From CAMLIZ01 sp036231905 (GTDB lineage: Bacteria; Pseudomonadota; Gammaproteobacteria; Burkholderiales; Burkholderiaceae_C), in contig NZ_JAZARE010000006.1 of NCBI RefSeq assembly GCF_036231905.1, positions 1-64,000 of the forward strand: a stretch of DNA of 64,000 nt, written 5' to 3'. The translations under genes were made by a program, and so were the position numbers. Below the pieces are notes generated by a model. The model worked only from the letters and a program-made list of their open reading frames with translations, was not told the DNA's origin and did not search any database. This document shows, piece by piece, positions 8,412-17,632 of this stretch. How positions within the stretch are numbered: position 1 is the first letter of the stretch; each line of letters opens with the position of its first letter.

Positions 8412-9482
8412 TCACTCACCGCGCTTGGCCCGCAGGTTGGCCCGCCCGGCCCGGCCACGCGCCTTCCATTCGCTGAGCTGCTGGCGCCGCTCCAGCGCGG
8501 TGAGGGTGTCGCGCCGCATCTCGCGTTGCAACTTGTGGAAGTTGTTCAGGCGGTCGCCGTCCACCCCCTCGCGCACCGCGCAGCCGGGTTCGCCCCGATG
8601 CTGGCAATCGCGGAAGCGGCATTGCAGCGACAGCCGGGCCACGTCGTTGAAGCTGGCCGCGAGGCTGGCCTCACTGGCATCCGGCCGCAAGGTGCGCACG
8701 CCCGGCGTGTCGATCAGGCAGGCGCCGCCGGGCAGGCGGTGCAGCGAACGTGACGTGGTGGTGTGGCGGCCGCGGCCATCGCCCTCGCGGGTGGCGCCGG
8801 TCTCCTGCACGGCATGGCCCATGAGGGTGTTGGCGAGGGTGGACTTGCCGGCGCCGCTGGAGCCCAGCAGCACCAGCGTCTGCGCCGGCGCGAGCCAGGG
8901 CGCCAGCACTTCGGCCGCTGCGGCGTTGCGGCCGTCGAGCACCACATGCGGCACGTCGGCCGGCAGGCGGGCCTGCAACTGCGCCAATGCCCGCGGCATG
9001 TCGGCACACAGGTCCGGCTTGCTCAGCACCACCACCGGGCGCACGCCGCTGGCCTGCACCAGCGCGAGGAAGCGCTCGATGCGGCGCAGGCTGAAGTCCA
9101 GGTCCAGCCCCATCACCAGCAAGGCGGTGTCCACGTTGCTCACCACGATGTGGCGCAGGCCGTCCCCATCGCGCCGCACCAGTGCGCTGAAGGGCTGCAG
9201 GCAGTGGGTGAGCCACCAGTCGCCATGGGCGTCGCAACGCGCCAGGCCCCAGTCGCCCACGGCGACCGCGTCGTCCTGGTCGGCCAGGCCGCGCGCCAGG
9301 CTGGGCATGCGGCGCGCGGGGAGGTCTTGTGTGCCGTCGTCCAGGCGCACCGTTTCGCGGTGCACCTCGGTCACCCGCACGGGGATGCAGCCGGGATGCT
9401 GCTCCAGCAGGTGGATCAGTTCCTGCGCCACGGCCAAGGTCAGGCCGATGCGGCGCAATGCTTCGAATTGCAGTTTCTGCAT
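8412..9482 (-). CDS. rsgA: Ribosome small-subunit-dependent GTPase A
   Basis: RsgA helps mature the 30S subunit and is released on GTP hydrolysis. The 356-residue protein has the circularly permuted GTPase order of this family: an OB-like N-terminal domain, then G4 (VVLSKPDLC), G1 (LLGSSGAGKSTLAN, near residue 205) and G3 (IDTPGVR), and the C-terminal zinc-binding knuckle (CRFRDCQHRGEPGC). The AT/GC-rich leader upstream contains a 20-codon ORF and three small hairpins, so expression could be attenuated. It is the yjeQ-like long form; a second paralogue elsewhere is possible. Confidence 0.92.
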   Translation of the reverse strand: MQKLQFEALRRIGLTLAVAQELIHLLEQHPGCIPVRVTEVHRETVRLDDGTQDLPARRMPSLARGLADQDDAVAVGDWGLARCDAHGDWWLTHCLQPFSALVRRDGDGLRHIVVSNVDTALLVMGLDLDFSLRRIERFLALVQASGVRPVVVLSKPDLCADMPRALAQLQARLPADVPHVVLDGRNAAAAEVLAPWLAPAQTLVLLGSSGAGKSTLANTLMGHAVQETGATREGDGRGRHTTTSRSLHRLPGGACLIDTPGVRTLRPDASEASLAASFNDVARLSLQCRFRDCQHRGEPGCAVREGVDGDRLNNFHKLQREMRRDTLTALERRQQLSEWKARGRAGRANLRAKRGE

Positions 9483-9561
9483 GTCAGGTCAATTCCTGGA
9501 GAAATCCATCGTGCTGCGCGCGCAAAGGCGGGCAGCGTCACAAGGGTGATGACGGAAGGCT

Positions 9562-9576
9562 CCCGGAACAACCGGG
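9562..9576 (-). other. Short hairpin in the rsgA leader
   Basis: On the minus strand CCCGG-TTGTT-CCGGG forms a 5-bp perfect stem with a 5-base loop. It lies between the peptide ORF and the rsgA start, after a longer hairpin (9590-9613). No U-run follows, so it is not a simple terminator. With a further 5-bp stem CGTCA/TGACG about 10 bases downstream it suggests a structured leader. Confidence 0.4.
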
Positions 9577-9589
9577 CAGTCAGAAATGC

Positions 9590-9613
9590 GAGCCCTGCGT
9601 GGCAGGGCGGCTC
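9590..9613 (-). other. Strong hairpin directly after the 20-codon ORF
   Basis: On the minus strand the sequence GAGCCGCCCTGC, a three-base CAC loop and GCAGGGCTC pair into a stem of nine bases with a three-base bulge. It starts one base after the stop codon of the small ORF. There is no T-run behind it, so intrinsic termination is doubtful. It could stabilise the short transcript or act as an attenuator before rsgA. Confidence 0.5.
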
Positions 9614-9614
9614 G

Positions 9615-9677
9615 TCAAGGCGCGGTGGCCGAGAGCATTCCGGTGAGGCCAAGCTCAGGCGTCGTATAGGCATCCAT
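9615..9677 (-). CDS. 20-residue peptide ORF with a YxxPxLxxxG motif (leader peptide or RiPP-leader remnant)
   Basis: The ORF encodes MDAYTTPELGLTGMLSATAP. It is preceded by a good ribosome site (GGAAAGGGG, about 6 bases before the ATG) and followed at once by a strong hairpin, both of which support real translation. Tyr4, Pro7, Leu9, Gly13 and Thr18 match the spacing YxxPxLxxxG...T of lasso-peptide leaders, with the frame closing just where a core would begin. No lasso maturation genes (PqqD-like, protease, cyclase) are in the window. Alternatives are an upstream regulatory peptide for rsgA, 133 bp downstream, or chance. A weak promoter TTGACC-N17-CACACT lies upstream (9724-9753). Confidence 0.45.
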   Translation of the reverse strand: MDAYTTPELGLTGMLSATAP

Positions 9678-9783
9678 GGCGGTCCCCTTTCCGGAAGTTG
9701 AAGGTTGAAAAAGAGCGCGCAGTGTGGCAGCCGGAGCGGGCGCGGTCAACGCCTGCACAAAGCCGATGCGCAACAGCAACATG

Positions 9784-9799
9784 CCGGCAACCTTGCCGG
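9784..9799. promoter_or_regulatory. Perfect palindrome between the peptide ORF and the efflux operon
   Basis: CCGGCAA-CC-TTGCCGG is a perfect inverted repeat of 7-bp half-sites with a 2-bp centre. It lies in the 202-bp divergent region between the small ORF (minus) and the RND adaptor gene (plus), 81 bp before the adaptor start codon. This is a common place and size for a TetR- or MarR-type operator controlling an efflux pump. No such regulator gene is adjacent, so the binding protein is unknown. Confidence 0.45.
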
Positions 9800-9879
9800 G
9801 TTGGAATGGTTGAACACAACGACAAGTGGGCGCAACGATTGCCGTTGAGCGCAGGGCGCCGCCGAGAAGGAAAGCCTGA

Positions 9880-11259
9880 ATGGAACAACAGACCCGAGAG
9901 CCGGCTGCGCCAGCCGGCCGGCCCCGCCGGAGCCACTGGCTGGGCTCGCTGATCGCACTGGTGGCGCTGCTCGGCGTGGGCGCGTTGGCCTGGCACCTCA
10001 CGCACCGGCCGGCCTCGGGTGCGCCGGGCGCCGGCCCGGGCCCGGGCGGCGCGGCGCCAGGCGCGCGTGCCGGTGGACCGGGCGGCCGGGGCGGTCCGCC
10101 CAGCACGGTGGGTGTGGCGGTGGCGGAACGGGCTGACATTCCAGTGTGGCTGGAAGCGCTGGGCACGGTGACACCGGCCGCCACGGTGACCGTGCGCCCG
10201 CAGGTGTCCGGCGTGCTGAAGCAGGTGCTCTACCGCGAAGGCGAAACCGTACGTGCGGGCCAACTGCTGGCCACCATCGACCCACGGCCTTTCGAGATGG
10301 CGCTGATGCAGGCACAGGGCCAGCGCCAGCGCGACGAGGCGCAGCTGGAAAACGCGCGCCTCACCCTGCAGCGCTACCGCACGCTGCTGCAGCAGGATTC
10401 GATCGCGCGCCAGGATGTGGACACGCAGGCCGCGCTGGTCAAGCAGCTGGAAGGCACCGCCATCACCGACCGGGCCGCCGAAGGCACCGCGCGGCTGAAC
10501 CTCGCCTACACCCGCATCACCGCGCCGGTGGCCGGCCGCGTGGGCCTGCGCGTGGTGGACGCGGGCAACCTGGTGAACACCGGCGATGCCAACGGCATCG
10601 CGGTCATCACACAGGTGGCGCCGATCGACGTGAGCTTCGCGGTGCCGCAGGACCGGGTGCCGGAGGTGCAGGCGCGGGCGTCGCAAGGCGCCCAGCTGCC
10701 AGTGACGGCGCTGGACCGCAGCCGCACCGCCGAGCTGGACCAGGGCCACTTCCTCACGCTGGACAACCAGGTCGACGTCACCACCGGCACGGTGCGCGCG
10801 AAGGCGCGTTTCACCAACGCGAAGGGCACCCTGTTTCCCAACCAGTTCGTCAACGTGCGCCTGCTGGTGAACACCCTGCAGGGCGCGGTCACCGTGCCGG
10901 TGACCGCCGTGCGGCAGAGCCCCAATGGCGACTACGTCTACGTGCTGAAGGAGGACCGCACCGTCAGCCAGCGCAGCATTACGCGCGGCCTCACCACTGC
11001 CGAGCGTGCGGTCATCACCACCGGCCTGCAGGCCGGTGAGAAGGTAATCACCGAAGGCGCCGATCGGCTGCGCGACGGCGCCCGCGTGGTGCTGCCGGGT
11101 GACCGGCCCGCGAGCGGCGCGGCGATGGGCGGACGCCGGCGCGCATCCGGTGCCGGCGCGGGCGGCGCCAGTGACAGCCCCGCTGCCGCCACACCGGGCG
11201 AGCGGCCAGCCTCCGGCGCCTGGGGCCGACGCCAGCGCGCCTCGGCGCCCAGCCCATGA
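9880..11259 (+). CDS. RND efflux periplasmic adaptor subunit (MdtA-like)
   Basis: Membrane-fusion protein of 459 residues that links an RND pump to its outer-membrane channel. After a short cytosolic start there is one membrane anchor (about residues 22-42), a Gly/Pro/Ala-rich linker, then the lipoyl/barrel-sandwich halves (PAATVTVRPQVSGVLKQV and LAYTRITAPVAGRVGLR), an alpha-hairpin between them, and the beta-barrel and membrane-proximal domains. The C-terminal ~60 residues are low-complexity Gly/Ala/Arg/Pro. The ribosome site is GAGAAGGAAA. The stop overlaps the next start by 4 bp (ATGA), so translation with the pump is coupled. MdtABC-like pumps export bile salts, novobiocin and similar compounds; the actual substrate is unknown. 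Confidence 0.93.
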   Translation: MEQQTREPAAPAGRPRRSHWLGSLIALVALLGVGALAWHLTHRPASGAPGAGPGPGGAAPGARAGGPGGRGGPPSTVGVAVAERADIPVWLEALGTVTPAATVTVRPQVSGVLKQVLYREGETVRAGQLLATIDPRPFEMALMQAQGQRQRDEAQLENARLTLQRYRTLLQQDSIARQDVDTQAALVKQLEGTAITDRAAEGTARLNLAYTRITAPVAGRVGLRVVDAGNLVNTGDANGIAVITQVAPIDVSFAVPQDRVPEVQARASQGAQLPVTALDRSRTAELDQGHFLTLDNQVDVTTGTVRAKARFTNAKGTLFPNQFVNVRLLVNTLQGAVTVPVTAVRQSPNGDYVYVLKEDRTVSQRSITRGLTTAERAVITTGLQAGEKVITEGADRLRDGARVVLPGDRPASGAAMGGRRRASGAGAGGASDSPAAATPGERPASGAWGRRQRASAPSP

Positions 11260-14200
11260 GCCCGTCCCGCCCTTTCATCGAGCGCCCGGTCGCCACGGCG
11301 CTGCTGATGCTGGCCATCGTGCTGGCCGGCCTGGTGGGGCTGAAGTTCCTGCCGCTGTCGGCCCTGCCGCAGGTGGACTACCCGACCATCCAGGTGCAGA
11401 CGCTCTACCCGGGGGCCAGCCCGGAGGTGATGGCGCAAACCGTCACCGCGCCGCTGGAGCGCCAGTTCGGCCAGATGGCCGGGCTGCAGCGCATGAGCTC
11501 CAGCAGTGCGGCCGGCGTGTCCATCGTCACCCTGCAGTTCAGCCTCGGCCTTGCGCTCGATGTGGCCGAGCAGGAGGTGCAGGCGGCGATCAACGCCGGC
11601 GGCTCGCTGCTGCCGGCGGACCTGCCGGCGCCGCCGGTGTACGCCAAGGTCAACCCGGCCGATGCGCCCGTGCTCACGCTGGCCATCACCTCCACCAGCG
11701 TGCCGCTGACCGAAGTGCAGAACGTGGTGAACACGCAGTTGGCGCAGAAGATCTCGCAGGTGTCCGGCGTGGGCCTGGTCACCCTGGCCGGGGGCCAGCG
11801 GCCGGCCGTGCGCATCCAGGCCGACACCCAGGCGCTGGCCTCCTACGGCATTGCGATGGACACCCTGCGCAGCGCGATCACCGCGGCCAATGCCAACAGC
11901 GCCAAGGGCAGCTTCGACGGGCCGACGCGCTCTTACACCATCAATGCCAATGACCAGCTGCTCACCGCCGCCGAGTACCAGAACCTGATCGTGGCCTACC
12001 GCAACGGCGCACCGATCCGCTTGAGCAACGTGGCGCGGGTCGTGAGCAGTGCGGAAAACGTGAAGCTGGGCGCCTGGTCCGGGCTGCAACCCGCCATCAT
12101 CGTGAACGTGCAGCGCCAGCCCGGCGCGAATGTGATCGCTACGGTGGACGCGATCAAGCAGCGTCTGCCCGAATTGCAGGCCGCGCTGCCACCCGCGCTG
12201 CAGGTCAGCGTGCTGAGCGACCGCACCTTCGGCATCCGCGCATCGGTGCAGCATGTGGCGATCGAACTGGTGCTCGCGGTGGTGATGGTGGTGCTGGTGA
12301 TCTTTGCCTTCCTGCATGACCTGCGCGCCACCGTGATCGCGAGCCTGGCGGTGCCGATCTCGCTCATCGGCACGCTGGGCGCGATGTACCTGCTGGGTTA
12401 CAGCCTCAACAACCTGAGCCTGATGGCGCTGACCATCGCCACCGGCTTCGTGGTGGACGACGCGATCGTCATGATCGAGAACATCGAGCGCCACATCGAG
12501 CTGGGCCTGCGGCCGCTGGACGCCGCACTCAAGGGCGCCAGCGAGATCGGCTTCACCATCATCTCGCTCACGGTGTCGCTGATCGCCGTGCTGATCCCGC
12601 TGCTGTTCATGGGCGACGTGGTGGGGCGGCTGTTCCGTGAGTTCGCCGTCACCTTGGCGATCACCATCCTGATCTCGGCGGTGGTGTCGCTCACCCTGGT
12701 GCCGATGATGGCGGGCCGCTGGCTGAAAGGCCATGCCGCAGACCACGCGCCACCACGGGGCGTCAGCGGCCGCCTGCAGCGCGGCTTCGAGTGGGTGAAC
12801 GCCCGCTACGACCGCGGCCTGCGGTGGGTGCTGGCGCGCCAGGGCCTGACGCTGCTGGTGGCCTTGCTCACCCTCGCGCTCACCGTGCTGCTGTACCTGG
12901 CGATCCCCAAGGGCCTGTTCCCGGTGCAGGCCACCGGGCAGCTGCAGGGCCGGGTGGAAGCGGCGCTCGATGTGTCCTACAGCCGCATGGCGGCCTTGCA
13001 GCAGGCCGTGGTGCAGGCGGTGGTGGACGACCCCGACGTGGAGAGCGTGGCCTCCTTCGTGGGCGTGGACGCGCAGAACAACACCATGCTGCACACCGGC
13101 CGGCTGCTCATCCAGCTCAAGCGCACCCGCATCGGCGAGCAGGAGGCCGTCATGCAGCGCCTGCAGCAGCGCGCGCAGCAGGTGGCCGGCGTCACGCTCA
13201 CGTTGCAGCCCACGCAGGACCTCACCATCGACGCCGAAAGCGGCCCCACGCCCTACCGCGTGTCCATCGAAGGCGCCGACGACAGCACGGTGCGGCGCTG
13301 GGCCCAGCAGCTGGCGGGCGCGATGCAGGGCGTGCCGGCGCTGCGCCACATCGTGTCCGATGCCTCGGCGCAAGGCCAGGCGGTGCAGATCGTGCTGGAT
13401 CGTGACACGGCGTCCCGCCTGGGCATCACCGCCTCCGCAGTGGACGATGCGCTGTACAGCGCCTTCGGCCAGCGCATCGTGTCCACCATCTTCACCGAGA
13501 CCAACCAGTACCGCGTGATCCTGGAGGCGCGGCCTGACCTGGCGGTCACCCCGCAGTCCCTGGGGCTGCTGCACCTGCGCACCAGCTCGGGCGACGCCAC
13601 GCCGTTGTCGGCGGTGGCGACGGTGCGCGAGGTGCAGGCACCGCTGCAGATCACGCACGTGGCGCAGTACCCGGCCACCACCATCGGCTTCGACACCGCA
13701 CCCGGCGTGGCGCTCGGCGATGCGGTGAAGGCCGTGCGCGCGGCCGCCCGCGAGATCGCGCTGCCCGACAGCGTGACCCTGAGCTTCCTGGGCGCGGCCA
13801 GTGCCTACGAAAGCTCGCTCAGCAACGAGCTGTGGCTGATCCTGGCCGCGGTGGTGTGCGTGTACATCGTGCTCGGCGTGCTGTACGAGAGCTATGTGCA
13901 CCCGCTGACCATCCTGTCCACCCTGCCCTCGGCCGGCGTGGGCGCGTTGCTGGCGCTGATGATCGCCGGCCACGACCTGGGCGTGATCGGCATCATCGGC
14001 ATCATCCTGCTGATCGGCATCGTGAAGAAGAACGCGATCATGATGATCGACTTCGCGATCGACGCGGAGCGCACGCAGGGCAAGGCGCCACGAGAGGCCA
14101 TCCACCAGGCCGCGCTGTTGCGCCTGCGCCCGATCCTGATGACCACCGCGGCCGCGCTGTTCGCCGCCGTGCCGCTGATGTTCGGCTTCGGCGAAGGCGC

Positions 14201-14390
14201 CGAGCTGCGCCGCCCGCTGGGCCTGGCGATCTTCGGCGGGCTGGTGGTGAGCCAGCTGCTCACCTTGTTCACCACGCCGGTGATCTATCTGGCGTTCGAC
14301 AGGATGGGCCGCCGGTTCGGGCGCCGCCCGGCGCAGGGCTCGGCGGACTACCGCGGCCCGAAGGACGCCACCGGGGACGAGCCGGCATGA
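11256..14390 (+). CDS. RND efflux permease subunit 1 (MdtB-like)
   Basis: Full-length 1044-residue HAE1-type RND proton antiporter of the inner membrane. It starts MSPSRPFIERPVATALLMLAI, the usual first helix, followed by the porter-domain segment LPQVDYPTIQVQT and twelve predicted helices in the 1+5, 1+5 pattern. The helix-4 proton-relay aspartates are present in ATGFVVDDAIVMIENI (near residue 405). The second half contains IVKKNAIMMIDFAID. It overlaps both neighbours by 4 bp. Two consecutive, distinct RND permeases are the signature of MdtBC-type heteromultimeric pumps. Confidence 0.95.
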   Translation: MSPSRPFIERPVATALLMLAIVLAGLVGLKFLPLSALPQVDYPTIQVQTLYPGASPEVMAQTVTAPLERQFGQMAGLQRMSSSSAAGVSIVTLQFSLGLALDVAEQEVQAAINAGGSLLPADLPAPPVYAKVNPADAPVLTLAITSTSVPLTEVQNVVNTQLAQKISQVSGVGLVTLAGGQRPAVRIQADTQALASYGIAMDTLRSAITAANANSAKGSFDGPTRSYTINANDQLLTAAEYQNLIVAYRNGAPIRLSNVARVVSSAENVKLGAWSGLQPAIIVNVQRQPGANVIATVDAIKQRLPELQAALPPALQVSVLSDRTFGIRASVQHVAIELVLAVVMVVLVIFAFLHDLRATVIASLAVPISLIGTLGAMYLLGYSLNNLSLMALTIATGFVVDDAIVMIENIERHIELGLRPLDAALKGASEIGFTIISLTVSLIAVLIPLLFMGDVVGRLFREFAVTLAITILISAVVSLTLVPMMAGRWLKGHAADHAPPRGVSGRLQRGFEWVNARYDRGLRWVLARQGLTLLVALLTLALTVLLYLAIPKGLFPVQATGQLQGRVEAALDVSYSRMAALQQAVVQAVVDDPDVESVASFVGVDAQNNTMLHTGRLLIQLKRTRIGEQEAVMQRLQQRAQQVAGVTLTLQPTQDLTIDAESGPTPYRVSIEGADDSTVRRWAQQLAGAMQGVPALRHIVSDASAQGQAVQIVLDRDTASRLGITASAVDDALYSAFGQRIVSTIFTETNQYRVILEARPDLAVTPQSLGLLHLRTSSGDATPLSAVATVREVQAPLQITHVAQYPATTIGFDTAPGVALGDAVKAVRAAAREIALPDSVTLSFLGAASAYESSLSNELWLILAAVVCVYIVLGVLYESYVHPLTILSTLPSAGVGALLALMIAGHDLGVIGIIGIILLIGIVKKNAIMMIDFAIDAERTQGKAPREAIHQAALLRLRPILMTTAAALFAAVPLMFGFGEGAELRRPLGLAIFGGLVVSQLLTLFTTPVIYLAFDRMGRRFGRRPAQGSADYRGPKDATGDEPA

Positions 14391-17300
14391 ACCTGTCGCG
14401 CCCCTTCATCGAGCGGCCGATCGCGACCGTGCTGCTGACCATCGGCATCGCGCTGGCCGGCATCGCGGCCTTCTTCGTGCTGCCGGTGTCGCCGCTGCCG
14501 CAGGTGGACTTCCCGGTCATCTCGGTGTCCGCGCGCCTGCCCGGCGCCAGCCCGGAGACCATGGCCACCAGCGTGGCCACGCCGCTGGAGCGCCGCCTGG
14601 GCGTGATCGCCGGGGTGAACGAGATCACCTCGTCCAGCGGCAACGGCTCCACCCGGGTGAGCCTGCAGTTCGACCTGGAGCGCAAGATCGACAGCGCCGC
14701 ACGCGAGGTGCAGGCGGCCATCAACGCGTCGCGAGCCGACCTGCCGGCCACGCTGCGCAGCAACCCCACCTACCGCAAGATGAACCCGGCCGACGCGCCG
14801 GTGATCATCCTCGCACTCACGTCGCGCACGCGCTCGCCGGGGCAGATCTACGACGCGGTTTCCAACGTGGTGCAGCAGAAGCTCGCCCAGGTGGACGGTG
14901 TGGGCGACGTGGAGATCGGCGGCGGTTCCCTGCCTGCCGTGCGGGTGGAGCTGAATCCACTGGCGCTGGCGCGTTACGGCGTGGCGCTGGACGACGTGCG
15001 TGCCGCCCTGCAGTCGGCCACCGCCAACCGACCCAAGGGCAGCGTGGACGGCCCTGAGCGCCGGCTGCAGATCTACACCGGCATGCCGCGCGACCTGCAG
15101 GCCGCACCAGGCAGCGCCGCCATCTCCAGCACCGTGGACCGGGTGGCTGCCGACTACCGGACGCTGGTGGTCGCGTGGCGTGGCAACGCGCCGATCCGCC
15201 TGGGTGATGTGGCGGACGTGCAGTCCGGTGCGGAAGACCGGCGCACCTTGGGTTTGTTCAATGGTGAGCCGGCGGTGATCGTGCTGGTGACGCGGCAACC
15301 CGGCGCCAACATCATCGAGACGGTGAACGGCGTGCGCGCCCTGCTGCCGCAACTGCGCGCCCAGCTGCCATCGGACATCAACCTGCAGGTCGCCTCCGAC
15401 AGCACCAACTCCATCCGCGCCTCGCTGCACGAAGTGGAGATCACGCTGCTGATCTCGATCGCGCTGGTCGTGGTGGTGGTGAGCCTGTTCCTGCGCAGCG
15501 TGCGCGCCACCGTGGTGCCGGCGGTGGCCACCATCGTGTCGCTGCTGGGCACGTTCGGGGTGATGCACCTGCTGGGTTTCAGCCTCAACAACCTGAGCCT
15601 GATGGCGCTCACCGTGGCCACCGGTTTCGTGGTGGACGACGCCATCGTGGTGCTGGAGAACACCAGCCGCCACATCGAGCAGGGCATGGACCGTTTCAAG
15701 GCCGCACTGCTGGGCGCCCGCGAGGTGGGTTTCACGGTGCTGTCCATCTCGCTCAGCCTGGTGGCCGTGTTCATCCCGCTGCTGTTCATGGGCGGCCAGG
15801 TGGGGCGGCTGTTCCGCGAGTTCGCGGTCACCTTGTCGGCCGCGGTGATGATCTCGCTGGTGATCTCGCTCACCACCACGCCGATGATGTGCGCCTGGCT
15901 GCTCAAGCCCGGCCATGCGCGCCGGCCACCAGGCCGCCTGGGGCGCGCCAGCGACTGGGCCTACCAGCGCGTGCTGCGGGTGTACGAACGCAGCCTGGAC
16001 TGGGCGCTGGACGCAAAGTGGCTGGTGATGCTGATCCTGCTGGCGGTGATCGGGCTGAACGTGTACCTGTTCAGCGCGGCGCCCAAGGGCTTTTTCCCGC
16101 AGCAGGACACCGGCCAGCTCAACGGCGGCCTGCGCGCCGACCAGAGCATCTCCTTCGAGGCGCTGCAGGCCAAGCTGCGCCAGCTGGTGCGCATCATCCA
16201 GAGCGACCCGGCGGTGGACACCGTGGTGGGTTTCACCGGCGGCGGCCGCGCGGGCGGCGGCTTCATGTTCGTGAACCTCAAGCCCAAGGGCGAGCGCACC
16301 GAAGGCGGCCAGGCCGTCATCGCCCGCCTGCGGCCGAAGCTGCAGCAGGTGACCGGCATCAGCCTGTTCCTCAACCCGGTGCAGGACCTGCGCATGGGCG
16401 GGCGCCAGAGCAACGCCAGCTACCAGTACACGCTCAAGAGCGACAACCTGGCCGAGCTCAAACGCTGGGCCGCGCGGCTGGCCGAGCAGATGAAGCAGCA
16501 CACCGATGTGATGACCGACGTGGACACCGACCAGCAGGACAACGGCGTGGAGGCGTACGTGGACGTGGACCGCGACAGCGCGGCGCGCATGGGCATCACC
16601 GCCCGCGACGTGGACAACGCGCTCTACGACGCCTTCGGCCAGCGCCAGGTGGCCACGCTCTACGACGAGCTGAACCAGTACAAGGTGATCCTGGAAGCAG
16701 CGCCGCAGTACACCCGCAGCCCGCTGGCGCTCAACGACGTGCAGGTGCCCTCCAAGGGCGCCACCGGCGGCACCGGCACGGCGACCAGCAGCAGCCCCAA
16801 CCCGGCGCTGCGCGACGCCTCCGGCGGCCAGGCGCTGAACACGGCCTCCACCACCATGGTGCCGCTGCCGGCAGTGGCGCGCTTCAGCGAACGTGCCACG
16901 CCGACCTCGGTGAACCACCAGGACGGCGAGCCCGCCACCACGGTGTCCTTCAACCTGGTGGAAGGCAAGTCGCTCGGCGACGCCCAGGCCGCGATCGCGC
17001 AGGCCGAAGCGGAGATCGCGATGCCGACCCAGGTGCGCGGCAGCTTTCAGGGCACGGCGCGCAGCTTCCAGCAGAACCAGGGCCAGCAGCCGCTGCTGAT
17101 CCTGGCCGCGCTGGTGGTGATCTACCTGGTGCTGGGCGTGCTGTACGAAAGCCTGGTGCATCCGCTCACGGTGCTGTCGACCCTGCCCTCGGCCGGCGTG
17201 GGCGCGGTGCTGGCCCTGCTGATGTTCGACCTGGAGTTCTCGCTGATCGCGCTGATCGGCGTGTTCCTGCTCATCGGCATCGTGAAGAAGAACGCCATTC

Positions 17301-17632
17301 TGATCATCGACTTCGCGCTCGACGCGGAGCGCGGCCGGGGCCTGACGGCCTTGCAGGCGGTCCGCGAGGCCTGCCTGCTGCGCTTCCGCCCCATCCTGAT
17401 GACCACGCTGGCCGCCGCGCTGGGCGCCTTGCCGCTGGCCATCGGCTTCGGCGAAGGCGCGGAGCTGCGCCGGCCGCTGGGCATCGCCATCATCGGCGGC
17501 CTGATCGCCAGCCAGCTGCTCACCCTGCTCACCACGCCGGTGGTCTACCTGTTGCTGGATCGCTGGCGCCGCCGCGGGCGCGATGAGCGGCACCTGAGCC
17601 GCATCGTGGCCACGCAGGAAGCAACTTCATGA
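14387..17632 (+). CDS. RND efflux permease subunit 2 (MdtC-like)
   Basis: Second RND subunit, 1081 residues, starting MNLSRPFIERPIATVLLTIGI. It keeps the helix-4 aspartates (ATGFVVDDAIVVLENTSRH) and the second-half segment IVKKNAILIIDFALDAERG. It is about 40 residues longer than typical because of a low-complexity insertion in the second porter domain (positions ~16755-16860, rich in Gly, Thr and Ser, TGGTGTATSSSPNPALRDAS). It is divergent enough from the first subunit to be functionally distinct and not a recent duplicate. It overlaps both neighbours by 4 bp. Confidence 0.95.
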   Translation: MNLSRPFIERPIATVLLTIGIALAGIAAFFVLPVSPLPQVDFPVISVSARLPGASPETMATSVATPLERRLGVIAGVNEITSSSGNGSTRVSLQFDLERKIDSAAREVQAAINASRADLPATLRSNPTYRKMNPADAPVIILALTSRTRSPGQIYDAVSNVVQQKLAQVDGVGDVEIGGGSLPAVRVELNPLALARYGVALDDVRAALQSATANRPKGSVDGPERRLQIYTGMPRDLQAAPGSAAISSTVDRVAADYRTLVVAWRGNAPIRLGDVADVQSGAEDRRTLGLFNGEPAVIVLVTRQPGANIIETVNGVRALLPQLRAQLPSDINLQVASDSTNSIRASLHEVEITLLISIALVVVVVSLFLRSVRATVVPAVATIVSLLGTFGVMHLLGFSLNNLSLMALTVATGFVVDDAIVVLENTSRHIEQGMDRFKAALLGAREVGFTVLSISLSLVAVFIPLLFMGGQVGRLFREFAVTLSAAVMISLVISLTTTPMMCAWLLKPGHARRPPGRLGRASDWAYQRVLRVYERSLDWALDAKWLVMLILLAVIGLNVYLFSAAPKGFFPQQDTGQLNGGLRADQSISFEALQAKLRQLVRIIQSDPAVDTVVGFTGGGRAGGGFMFVNLKPKGERTEGGQAVIARLRPKLQQVTGISLFLNPVQDLRMGGRQSNASYQYTLKSDNLAELKRWAARLAEQMKQHTDVMTDVDTDQQDNGVEAYVDVDRDSAARMGITARDVDNALYDAFGQRQVATLYDELNQYKVILEAAPQYTRSPLALNDVQVPSKGATGGTGTATSSSPNPALRDASGGQALNTASTTMVPLPAVARFSERATPTSVNHQDGEPATTVSFNLVEGKSLGDAQAAIAQAEAEIAMPTQVRGSFQGTARSFQQNQGQQPLLILAALVVIYLVLGVLYESLVHPLTVLSTLPSAGVGAVLALLMFDLEFSLIALIGVFLLIGIVKKNAILIIDFALDAERGRGLTALQAVREACLLRFRPILMTTLAAALGALPLAIGFGEGAELRRPLGIAIIGGLIASQLLTLLTTPVVYLLLDRWRRRGRDERHLSRIVATQEATS

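Noticed and set aside
9440..9673. 77-codon minus-strand frame overlapping the rsgA start
   Set aside because: It overlaps the 20-codon ORF and the rsgA coding region in another frame and has no good ribosome site; the shorter ORF has better signals.
10938..14105. 1055-codon antisense frame inside the first RND permease gene
   Set aside because: His/Gln/Arg-rich translation with no recognisable domain; simple shadow of a high-GC gene. The same holds for 14348-17593, 44951-48409 and 58660-61482.
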